A stretch of 8,618 nt of DNA from Cytophagales bacterium (GTDB lineage: Bacteria > Bacteroidota > Bacteroidia > Cytophagales > Amoebophilaceae): positions 1 through 8,618 of the forward strand of contig JAKSDE010000097.1 in the NCBI GenBank assembly GCA_022360235.1. Direction: 5' to 3'. Below, one piece after another: positions 1-6,414 of this stretch. The notes under the pieces were generated by a model. That model was not told the DNA's origin. It did no database searches and worked only from the letters and a program-made list of their open reading frames with translations. Position numbers and translations under genes: made by a program. Within the stretch, counting starts at the first letter, position 1, and the number at the start of each line of letters is the position of its first letter.

Positions 1-105
1 ATCTACTGTCGTTCAAAACAAGGGGAGGGTTCTTACGCCGAGTTTGTGATGGAGTTTCTGCCGGTCGAAGAAGCAAAAAAAGTGTTGGGGGTACCTAGTT
101 CATAG
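1..105 (+). CDS. 3' end of an unidentified protein-coding gene (partial)
   Basis: Frame 1 is open from the window edge to a TAG at 103-105 and gives 34 residues, including GEGSYAEFVMEFLP and EEAKKVLG. The start lies outside the window. I do not recognise the family from this tail; the mix of charged and hydrophobic residues looks like ordinary globular protein. The last codons (VPSS and the stop) lie in or beside three degenerate copies of the heptad repeat found elsewhere in the window, so the final two or three residues may be a repeat-derived extension and the ancestral stop may have been lost. The same strand as recJ follows, 238 bases downstream, so co-transcription is possible but not shown. 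Confidence 0.6.
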   Translation: MYCRSKQGEGSYAEFVMEFLPVEEAKKVLGVPSS

Positions 106-116
106 TTCCGAGTTGC
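96..116 (-). repeat. Three degenerate heptads overlapping the stop codon of the first gene
   Basis: Read on the minus strand the units are gcaactc, ggaacta and tgaacta, members of the RGAACYC family that forms the long arrays at 2098, 6289 and 8560. The TAG stop (103-105) of the upstream gene is made by the middle unit. The junction ctc|gg seen here does not occur in the two long arrays, so this copy has diverged. Confidence 0.55.
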
Positions 117-165
117 GATTGGTGCAGGAAGATGAAAGGGCAGGTTTAAAGGTTGCTTTCTCCTA

Positions 166-173
166 TAGTTTTG
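166..173 (+). promoter_or_regulatory. Candidate -7 element for recJ (TAGTTTTG)
   Basis: TAGTTTTG fits the Bacteroidota -7 consensus TAnnTTTG. No TTG lies 17-23 nt upstream; the nearest is only 10 nt away, so only half of a promoter is visible. If used, transcription would begin near 180 and leave a recJ leader of about 160 nt. Confidence 0.3.
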
Positions 174-187
174 AATATATTAGCCTG

Positions 188-237
188 TGCGTCTAAGCAA
201 AAAACAAGTAGACGTAAAATTCTAAAACGTAGCTTAG
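188..237 (+). promoter_or_regulatory. Possible structured 5' leader of recJ with two competing hairpins
   Basis: CGTCTA (190-195) is complementary to TAGACG (209-214), extendable to 188-216 with one G-T pair. CTAAGC (193-198) is complementary to GCTTAG (232-237). The two stems share bases 193-195 and cannot both form, as in attenuators or riboswitches. Further downstream are GGGG-AGTAG-CCCC near 246-258 and TCCTC/GAGGA (305-309 with 323-327), the latter covering the only AGGAGG in front of recJ. I match this to no known RNA family. Short stems like these can arise by chance. Confidence 0.22.
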
Positions 238-343
238 TAAAAAATGGGGAGTAGCCCCTGCCAGCTTGTGGAACTATGAAGCGGGTTGCAGCTTAAGCCC
301 CTAATCCTCTTGACTTGAGCAGGAGGAGTGTCAAAATCATTAT

Positions 344-2053
344 ATGGCTAAACGATGCCTTTTTCGACCCCTACCTGAACAGCGTAAAGTTGAATCGCTT
401 GCTTCTGCTATTGGCACAAGTCCATTGATTACTTCGCTTCTCGTACAAAAAGGCATAACCACCTTTGAACAAGCGAAAGCGTATTTCAGACCGTCATTAG
501 ATGCGTTGAACGATCCTTTTATGATGAAGGATATGGATAAAGCAGTGCATCTTTTAATGCATGCCATCGAAAAGGGTAGAGCTATCTTAATCTATGGTGA
601 TTATGACGTAGATGGGGTTACAGCAGTAACCATGGTGTATGATTTTTTAAAGAATCTTTATCCACGTATTGACTTCTACGTTCCTGATCGGCATATCGAA
701 GGGTATGGAATCTCCATGCAAGCGATAGAATGGGCTGCTAAGCATGGTTTTGATTTAATAATAAGTTTAGATTGCGGTATTAGAGCCATCACTTGTGTAC
801 AACGTGCGCGTGAATTAGGCATCGATGTAATCGTATGTGACCATCATGAGCCGGGAGATACGTTGCCCGAAGCCTACGCAGTGCTCAATCCTAAGCAGCA
901 AGATTGTGCTTATCCCTTCAAAGAGCTTTCTGGCTGTGGCATAGGTTTTAAGTTGTTACAGGCCTTTACGCTTCAAAAAAAACTTGCTCAAAAATCTTTA
1001 TATCCTTACCTAGACTTAGTAGCTGTGAGTATCGCTGCTGATATTGTGCCTATAGTGGGAGAAAATCGGATATTAGCGTATCATGGACTGCAGCAACTCA
1101 ATACCAAGCCTCGGCCGGGACTGAAGGCACTTATAGAAGTAGGTAATGTACGTAGCCCCTTGCGTGTTTCGGAAGTAGTGTTCGGGATAGCACCGAGAAT
1201 TAACGCTGCTGGAAGAGTTGCTCATGCTAGCATAGCCACGCAGTTACTTCTAGCAGTAGATCAGGAAACAGCAGAAGCCTTAGCCCATCAAGTCAATCAA
1301 AAAAATACCTACCGACGAGATGTTGATAGTTCTACTACAGAAGAGGCACTCGCTATGATCGAATCAGATACTCGACTGGTGAATGCTAAGACCACCGTAT
1401 TATTCAAGCATGACTGGCACAAAGGAGTAGTAGGTATCGTAGCTGCTCGGTGTATTGAACGGTACTATCGCCCTACTGTCATACTCACTGCTTCTAACAA
1501 CAAAGCTACGGGCTCTGTTCGTTCAGTAGTTGGCTACGATGTGTATAAGGCCATCTCAGCCTGTGCGCATCTGTTAGATCAATATGGAGGGCATCAATAC
1601 GCAGCGGGCCTTACGCTTCCCCTTGATAATGTACCAGCTTTCCAACAGCGGTTCGAAGAAGTAGTTGCTAATAGTATCAGTGAAGAACTACTCATCCGCC
1701 CGCAAGTGATAGATTTACCGCTTACATTGGGAGCGATTAACTTCAAGTGCTATAACATTCTCAAACAGATGGCTCCATTTGGGCCTGGTAACATGAAGCC
1801 TACTTTTTTTACAGAAAATGTGATCGCTAAAAGCTATAGTATTCTTAAAGAAAAACACCTGAAGCTATTTATCTATCAAAAAGATGCAAGCTACAAGCTA
1901 TTAGAAGCTATTGGATTTGGGCTCGCTGACTACGCTCCCCTTGTCAGGGAGGAGAAGCCCTTTAACATAGTTTATACGATAGAGGAAAATCATTATCTAG
2001 GTGAAAAAAGCTTACAACTCAATATAAAAGATATTCAAGCAAGGAAGCTTTAA
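344..2053 (+). CDS. recJ: RecJ, single-stranded-DNA-specific 5'-3' exonuclease
   Basis: RecJ degrades single-stranded DNA 5' to 3' in the cytoplasm, in RecFOR recombination, mismatch repair and base-excision repair; it is a DHH-family enzyme using Mn2+/Mg2+. The 569 residues carry the family motifs in order: DYDVDG (86-91), SLDCG (141-145), the DHH triad (166-168), ADIVP (232-236), a DHHA1 region with GGHQYAAG (415-422), and a C-terminal OB-fold part with APFGPGN (477-483). Length is close to the E. coli protein (577), so it looks intact. ATG 344 is the only reasonable start: the frame has a TGA at 311-313 and no other start codon between. The AGGAGG at 321-326 ends 17 nt before the ATG, too far for normal pairing, so initiation is probably SD-independent, as is common in this phylum. 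Confidence 0.97.
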   Translation: MAKRCLFRPLPEQRKVESLASAIGTSPLITSLLVQKGITTFEQAKAYFRPSLDALNDPFMMKDMDKAVHLLMHAIEKGRAILIYGDYDVDGVTAVTMVYDFLKNLYPRIDFYVPDRHIEGYGISMQAIEWAAKHGFDLIISLDCGIRAITCVQRARELGIDVIVCDHHEPGDTLPEAYAVLNPKQQDCAYPFKELSGCGIGFKLLQAFTLQKKLAQKSLYPYLDLVAVSIAADIVPIVGENRILAYHGLQQLNTKPRPGLKALIEVGNVRSPLRVSEVVFGIAPRINAAGRVAHASIATQLLLAVDQETAEALAHQVNQKNTYRRDVDSSTTEEALAMIESDTRLVNAKTTVLFKHDWHKGVVGIVAARCIERYYRPTVILTASNNKATGSVRSVVGYDVYKAISACAHLLDQYGGHQYAAGLTLPLDNVPAFQQRFEEVVANSISEELLIRPQVIDLPLTLGAINFKCYNILKQMAPFGPGNMKPTFFTENVIAKSYSILKEKHLKLFIYQKDASYKLLEAIGFGLADYAPLVREEKPFNIVYTIEENHYLGEKSLQLNIKDIQARKL

Positions 2054-2097
2054 CGTTGCATTTTAGGTTATTCCCAGCCCCCGCCTCTCTCTATAGA

Positions 2098-2461
2098 AGC
2101 ACTAGAAACCAAGCACTAGGAACCCAGAACTCAGAACCCGGAACTAAGAACCCAGAACCCAGAACTCAGAACCCGGAACTAAGAACCCAGAACTCAGAAC
2201 CCGGAACTCAGAACCCGGAACCCAGAACTCAGAACCCGGAACTCAGAACCCGGAACTCAGAACCCAGAACTCAGAACCCAGAACTCAGAACCCGGAACCC
2301 AGAACTCAGAACTCAGAACCCGGAACCCAGAACCCAGAACTCAGAACCCAGAATCCAGAACCCGGAACTCAGAACTCAGAACCCGGAACCCAGAACTCAG
2401 AACCCGGAACCCAGAACTCAGAACCCGGAACCCAGAACCCGGAACCCAGAACCCGGAACCA
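2098..2461 (+). repeat. 52-unit tandem heptad array, consensus RGAACYC
   Basis: This array takes up 364 of the 495 bases between recJ and the glycogen-synthase-like gene. It is exactly 52 units of 7 bp with no insertion or deletion. The core GAAC is almost invariant; position 1 is A or G, position 6 is C or T, position 7 is C, or A near the edges. The first units are the divergent agcacta, gaaacca, agcacta, and the last is ggaacca; the interior is far more uniform, as expected if slippage or unequal exchange homogenises the middle. Because 21 nt holds three units and the units lack stops in this frame, a long open frame (TTG at 2056 to 2544) runs through it and would encode a 7-residue repeat like TQNPEPR; I treat that as a by-product. 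Similar heptamer families (STRR) are known in cyanobacteria. Confidence 0.97.
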
Positions 2462-2469
2462 GTGTAAAA

Positions 2470-2501
2470 TTTGTCATTATTAAAAAAATATCGCAAATTT
2501 G
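2470..2501 (+). promoter_or_regulatory. Promoter candidate for the glycogen-synthase-like gene
   Basis: TTTG at 2470-2473 is followed after exactly 20 nt by CAAATTTG at 2494-2501, one base off TAnnTTTG. Spacing and both elements fit the Bacteroidota sigma-A promoter. Transcription would begin near 2507, about 40 nt before the ATG at 2549. The -33 box starts 9 bases after the heptad array ends, so array length could alter the upstream promoter context. Confidence 0.5.
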
Positions 2502-2548
2502 TAAAATTATATGCACATATTACGTTCTTTCAAATAAATTCTAGCACT

Positions 2549-3352
2549 ATGTCTAACTTAAGAATACTTTATGTTGCCAGTGAAATTACGCCTTTTCTTC
2601 AGACTTGTGGTGTTGCTGAGCTTGTAAGGAGACTCCCACAAGCGATGCAAGAAAGAGGGATGGAAATTAGAATTTTAGTTCCTAGATTTGGTTTGATCAA
2701 TGAAAGAAAGAATAGGCTTCACGAAGTAGTAAGACTTTCAGGAGTCAATATTAAAGTGGGGGACGAAGAAAAGCCATTAGTCATTAAAGTGGCTTCTATT
2801 CCCAATGCTAAACTCCAAGTTTACTTTATTGACAATGAAGACTACTTTAAGAGAAAGTCGGTGTTCCTTGATAAAGAAAACAAGTTTTACGAAGACAATG
2901 ACGAACGTGCTATCTTCTTTTGTAAAGGTGTTTTAGAGACTGTGAAAAATTTGGAATGGTCCCCTGATATTATCCATTGTAACGACTGGATCACGAGTTT
3001 GATTCCTATGTATTTGAAGACGAGCTACAAAAACGACCCTATCTTCGAAAAGACAAAAGTTGTGTTTACCGTCTATAACAACACTTTTTCTCACAAGTTT
3101 AACCAGAGTCTTATAGAAAAAGTAAAAATGATGGATGTGGAAGATAGCACACTGGCTCCTTTAAAGTCGGGCGACTTCAAAGGCTTTATCAAGATAGGCG
3201 CCCAATATGCCGATGCCGTTATAAGCGGAGAGGATGAATCTACAGAAGCACTTAAAAATTTATTAAGTGAAATTGAGGCCTCTTATATAGAAAGCGATGA
3301 AAAAGGTGTAGACATTTACTACAACCTTTATAATGAACTAGCAAGTAGTTAA
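2549..3352 (+). CDS. Short GT5 glycogen/starch synthase-like protein (N-terminal Rossmann domain only)
   Basis: The 267 residues match the N-terminal ADP-glucose-dependent starch/glycogen synthase domain (Glyco_transf_5): the opening LRILYVASEITPF resembles the GlgA start, LPQAMQERGMEIRILVPRFG (29-48) the next helix-strand, and HCNDW (143-147) the GlgA HAHDW region. A full GlgA is about 480 residues and has a second GT-B domain; that half is absent, and no remnant follows. The GlgA KTGG loop that binds the nucleotide sugar reads QTCG here (18-21). Stand-alone proteins of this size are, to my knowledge, standard in Bacteroidota, often near panC, so this is more likely a family with its own role than a broken gene; synthase activity is doubtful. 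ATG 2549 begins the conserved domain; an in-frame TTG at 2471 would add 26 unconserved residues and lies inside the promoter candidate. Confidence 0.85.
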   Translation: MSNLRILYVASEITPFLQTCGVAELVRRLPQAMQERGMEIRILVPRFGLINERKNRLHEVVRLSGVNIKVGDEEKPLVIKVASIPNAKLQVYFIDNEDYFKRKSVFLDKENKFYEDNDERAIFFCKGVLETVKNLEWSPDIIHCNDWITSLIPMYLKTSYKNDPIFEKTKVVFTVYNNTFSHKFNQSLIEKVKMMDVEDSTLAPLKSGDFKGFIKIGAQYADAVISGEDESTEALKNLLSEIEASYIESDEKGVDIYYNLYNELASS

Positions 3353-3360
3353 AAAATTCA

Positions 3361-3381
3361 TGCGCCTTCTTGAGAAGCGTA
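3361..3381 (+). terminator. Hairpin just after the glycogen-synthase-like gene, without a U-tract
   Basis: Eight bases after the stop codon, CTTC (3366-3369) pairs with GAAG (3374-3377) around a TTGA loop, and the stem continues past a bulged C as 3361-3364 with 3378-3381 (one G-T pair). No run of T follows, so it is only a possible terminator or 3'-end stabiliser. Confidence 0.25.
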
Positions 3382-3390
3382 GCAGCGCTC

Positions 3391-3424
3391 TTGTATCTTC
3401 AAAAGGGAGAAAATACTATATTTT
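3391..3424 (+). promoter_or_regulatory. Distal promoter candidate for parC
   Basis: TTG at 3391-3393 is followed after 23 nt by TATATTTT (3417-3424), one base from TAnnTTTG. Spacing is at the upper limit of the usual 17-23 range. Use of this site would leave a parC leader of about 190 nt. Confidence 0.2.
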
Positions 3425-3512
3425 CGACGAGCACCAATAATGTCTTAATTTTTACCCTCGCCAAGAGAAATATTGAATGCTATATCTTTCTGAAAGGTAA
3501 ATTCATAAGACA

Positions 3513-3520
3513 AAGGAGGT
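3513..3520 (+). promoter_or_regulatory. Full-length Shine-Dalgarno sequence AAGGAGGT far from any gene start
   Basis: This is a perfect complement to the 3' end of 16S rRNA, yet the parC ATG is 96 nt downstream. The nearest possible reading frame begins at CTG 3525 (4 nt spacing) and ends at TAG 3567-3569, 14 codons. It could be a leader peptide, a standby site, or chance; none of the annotated genes here has such a strong site at normal distance. Confidence 0.2.
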
Positions 3521-3541
3521 GGTTCTGATTTGTATTAACTT

Positions 3542-3549
3542 TAAGTTTG
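3542..3549 (+). promoter_or_regulatory. Proximal -7 element candidate for parC (TAAGTTTG)
   Basis: TAAGTTTG fits TAnnTTTG exactly, but the only TTTG upstream (3529-3532) is 9 nt away, too close for a -33 box. Transcription would begin near 3556. Shortly after, CTAGCACA occurs twice, at 3566-3573 and 3578-3585, giving GCTAG/CTAGC a chance to form a small hairpin before the parC start. Confidence 0.28.
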
Positions 3550-3616
3550 TTTCACTAAGAAACTGCTAGCACAATCCCTAGCACACTTGAATACGATAAC
3601 ACTTGACCACCTTGCT

Positions 3617-6277
3617 ATGGACAAAAAAGAAAACCATAAGCTTCAAACAGCTTCCCTTCAAGAAGATACCATCCATGACGTGATTCCCTTAGGAGGTATG
3701 TATGAAAACTGGTTCCTCGATTACGCTTCCTATGTAATCCTGGAAAGAGCTGTACCAGCTATCGAAGATGGACTGAAGCCTGTACAGCGGAGGATTCTCC
3801 ATGCTATGAAAGAGATGGATGATGGCCGTTATAACAAAGTCGCTAACATCATCGGTCAAACCATGCAGTACCATCCCCATGGGGATGCTTCGATTGGGGA
3901 AGCCATCATTAATCTTGGTCAAAAGGAACTTTTGATCGATGCCCAAGGTAATTGGGGCGATATCCGTACAGGAGATGGTGCCGCTGCTCCTCGATACATA
4001 GAAGCTCGACCTTCCAAGTTTGCGTTAAATGTGCTCTATAATCCTCAAACCACTGAATGGCAGCTGTCGTATGATGGTAGAAAAAAAGAGCCGATCGCGC
4101 TACCGGTCAAGTTTCCGTTATTGTTAACCCAAGGTGCAGAAGGCATTGCCGTAGGTTTGTCTACCAGAATCTTACCCCACAATTTTTGTGAATTGATCGA
4201 AGCTTCTATTGATGTACTGGAAGGTAAAAAAACGAATATTCTACCTGACTTTCTCACAGGCGGCTTAGCTGATTTCTCCGCCTATAATGAGGGAAAAAGA
4301 GGAGGAAGAGTGCGGGTCAGGGCTAAAATCGAAGTCTTTGATAAAAAGACACTGGTCATCAGAGATATTCCCTATTCAACCACTACGCTCAGTTTGATTG
4401 ATTCTATTATCAAAGCCAACGACAAAGGAAAGCTCAAAATCAAAAAGGTAGTGGATAATACAGCACAAGCTATAGAAATCTTAGTACAGCTAGCACCAGG
4501 GCAGTCGCCAGAAGTGACCATTGACGCACTCTATGCCTTTACCGATTGCGAAGTTAGCATTGCCCCTAATGCTTGTGTGATCGTGGATGAAAAGCCTGTA
4601 TTCCTTAGTGTGAATGAACTACTTCAATATGCTACCAAGCGAACCAAAGAGCTTTTAAAAAGGGAGCTACAAGTCAAGCAAAGGGAACTACAAGAAAAAA
4701 TATTGTTTGCTTCGTTGGAGAAGATATTCATCGAAAAACGTATTTACCGCGCTATAGAGACATGCGAGACTTGGGAAGCCGTGCTAGCAGCCATCGACAA
4801 AGGACTAGCGCCTTATAAAAAAAATTTTTATAGAACTATCACGGAAGAAGACATCATTCGCCTGACAGAAATCAAAATTAAACAAATCTCTAAGTACGAC
4901 ACCCGTAAAGCCGAGGAAGCACTTCAAAAATCTCTAGAAGCATTAGCAGAGGTGGAGCATCACTTGAAAAATTTAGTAGCCTATGCCATTAGCTACTTCA
5001 AGGGGTTGTTGGAAAAATATGGGAAAGGAAGAGAACGAAAAACAGCAATGCGTAACTTCGATACCATTGTAACGCATACCGTAGCAGCGAATAACCAAAA
5101 GTTGTATGTGAATCGTAAAGAGGGGTTTGTTGGCTATGGTATGAAGAAAGATGAATTGATAGGTGCGTGTTCTGATTTAGATGATGTGATTGTCTTTCGA
5201 AAAGACGGAAAATGTTTAGTTACCAAGATAGCTGAAAAAGTTTTTGTAGGGAAAGCTATTATGCATGTAGCCGTCTTTAAGAAGAACGATGACCGCATAG
5301 TATACAACATGGTATATGTGGATGGGAAAACAGGCCGTTCCATGGTCAAGCGTTTTCAAGTGTTAAGCGTTACTAGAGATAAAGTGTATGACCTTACCAA
5401 AGGCCACAAGGATTCGAGGATACTATATTTTACCGTCAACCCCAATGGAGAAGCAGAAGTAGTGACCATTTACCTTACGGCAGCAGCTAAAGCTAGAAAT
5501 AAGGTTTTTGACTTTGATTTTTCTACCTTAGCCATCAAGGGAAGAGGCGCACAAGGAAATACTTTAACGAAATATCCTGTCAGAAAGATTCAATTGAAAC
5601 AAACCGGAAAGTCTACCCTCGGTGGTTTGGATATCTGGTATGACAATGCCGTCGGGAAGCTTAATAAAGAGGGAAGGGGTACCCTGCTAGGAAATTTTCA
5701 CTCTGGAGATAACATTATAGCCATCTACAAAGAGGGGGATTATGCGTTAACAACCTATGAACTCACTAACCGCTACGACCCTGAGAAAATCATGCTGATA
5801 GAAAAGTTTGACCCTGAGAAAATCATTGCAGCTGTGTATTATGATGGAAAGGTGCAGCAGTTTTTTATAAAACGATTCAAGATAGAGACTACTACGCTTA
5901 ATAAGAAATTCTGCTTTATTAGCGAAAATAAAGGGTCAAAGCTCACACTCGTAACAACAGCACCTCATTTACAGGTGGCCATTGAATACCGTACTCGAGC
6001 CAGTAAGGAAAAACAAAACGAACAATACGATCTCGATCAACTGATCGATATAAAAGGCTGGAAGGCAAGAGGGAACCGGTTATCGAAATACAAAATTACA
6101 AAAGTGAAGTTCCTCAGTGCCCAAAAAGCAGATGACCGAGAACAACCTGTTGAAGTAGCTATGCGTGACGCTACAAAGAAGAGGAACAACAAAAAAGAAA
6201 ACTATACTACAGGTGATACTGTAACGCTAGAAGGAAACAACGCTTCTTCAGAAAAAACTCAACTGGAGTTGTTCTAG
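3617..6277 (+). CDS. parC: DNA topoisomerase IV subunit A (ParC / GyrA family)
   Basis: This is the DNA-cutting subunit of a type IIA topoisomerase, which with ParE passes one duplex through another to separate replicated chromosomes. From ATG 3617 it has 886 residues: breakage-reunion domain from about 25 to 460, then a beta-pinwheel with GRGAQGN (642-648) and a related KARGN motif near 815, and a basic tail. The catalytic tyrosine is in APRYIEAR (Tyr127). I call ParC over GyrA because the opening WFLDYASYVILERAVP and the C-terminal half match the Bacteroidota ParC type, and no GyrA box QRRGGKG is seen. At the quinolone site, HPHGD is followed by Ala91 where E. coli has a serine, with Glu95 at the acidic position; I believe this is normal for the family. 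A TTG at 3587 is in frame and would add ten residues outside the conserved part; ATG is preferred. The protein ends QLELF, like a sliding-clamp-binding motif. Confidence 0.93.
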   Translation: MDKKENHKLQTASLQEDTIHDVIPLGGMYENWFLDYASYVILERAVPAIEDGLKPVQRRILHAMKEMDDGRYNKVANIIGQTMQYHPHGDASIGEAIINLGQKELLIDAQGNWGDIRTGDGAAAPRYIEARPSKFALNVLYNPQTTEWQLSYDGRKKEPIALPVKFPLLLTQGAEGIAVGLSTRILPHNFCELIEASIDVLEGKKTNILPDFLTGGLADFSAYNEGKRGGRVRVRAKIEVFDKKTLVIRDIPYSTTTLSLIDSIIKANDKGKLKIKKVVDNTAQAIEILVQLAPGQSPEVTIDALYAFTDCEVSIAPNACVIVDEKPVFLSVNELLQYATKRTKELLKRELQVKQRELQEKILFASLEKIFIEKRIYRAIETCETWEAVLAAIDKGLAPYKKNFYRTITEEDIIRLTEIKIKQISKYDTRKAEEALQKSLEALAEVEHHLKNLVAYAISYFKGLLEKYGKGRERKTAMRNFDTIVTHTVAANNQKLYVNRKEGFVGYGMKKDELIGACSDLDDVIVFRKDGKCLVTKIAEKVFVGKAIMHVAVFKKNDDRIVYNMVYVDGKTGRSMVKRFQVLSVTRDKVYDLTKGHKDSRILYFTVNPNGEAEVVTIYLTAAAKARNKVFDFDFSTLAIKGRGAQGNTLTKYPVRKIQLKQTGKSTLGGLDIWYDNAVGKLNKEGRGTLLGNFHSGDNIIAIYKEGDYALTTYELTNRYDPEKIMLIEKFDPEKIIAAVYYDGKVQQFFIKRFKIETTTLNKKFCFISENKGSKLTLVTTAPHLQVAIEYRTRASKEKQNEQYDLDQLIDIKGWKARGNRLSKYKITKVKFLSAQKADDREQPVEVAMRDATKKRNNKKENYTTGDTVTLEGNNASSEKTQLELF

Positions 6278-6288
6278 TAATTCATTCT

Positions 6289-6414
6289 GAGTTCTGAGTT
6301 CCGGGTTCTGAGTTCCGGGTTCTGAGTTCCGGGTTCTGAGTTCTGAGTTCCGGGTTCCGGGTTCTGAGTTCCGGGTTCCGGGTTCTGAGTTCTGAGTTCC
6401 GGGTTCTGAGTTCC
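6289..6414 (-). repeat. Heptad array after parC, 18 units, RGAACYC on the minus strand
   Basis: On the plus strand the units read gagttct, gagttcc, gggttct and gggttcc, the reverse complement of the 2098-2461 units. There are 18 in unbroken 7-bp phase, and a degenerate tcattct just before. The array begins 11 bases after the parC stop. Every unit ending in CC is followed by GG and every unit ending in CT by GA. Confidence 0.96.

Noticed and set aside
240..305. tRNA, tmRNA, SRP RNA or 6S RNA in the gap before recJ
   Set aside because: Short stems are present, but I find no cloverleaf, CCA end or conserved core of these RNAs.
340..567. Minus-strand frame over the start of recJ
   Set aside because: It is opposite a clear RecJ N-terminus and has no features of its own.
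2098..2461. CRISPR array
   Set aside because: There are no unique spacers; the sequence is continuous 7-bp units, and no cas gene is present.
2056..2544. Open reading frame of 162 codons over the heptad array as a protein-coding gene
   Set aside because: It starts at a TTG without a ribosome-binding site, is made almost wholly of repeat, is open only because the units lack stops, and its end overlaps the promoter and leader of the next gene.
2471..2548. TTG start adding 26 residues to the GT5-like protein
   Set aside because: The added residues are not part of the conserved domain, and the TTG lies inside the -33 box of a well-formed promoter candidate.
3587..3616. TTG start adding ten residues to ParC
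   Set aside because: ATG 3617 is in frame, closer to the conserved part, and the added residues show no family signature; it cannot be fully excluded.
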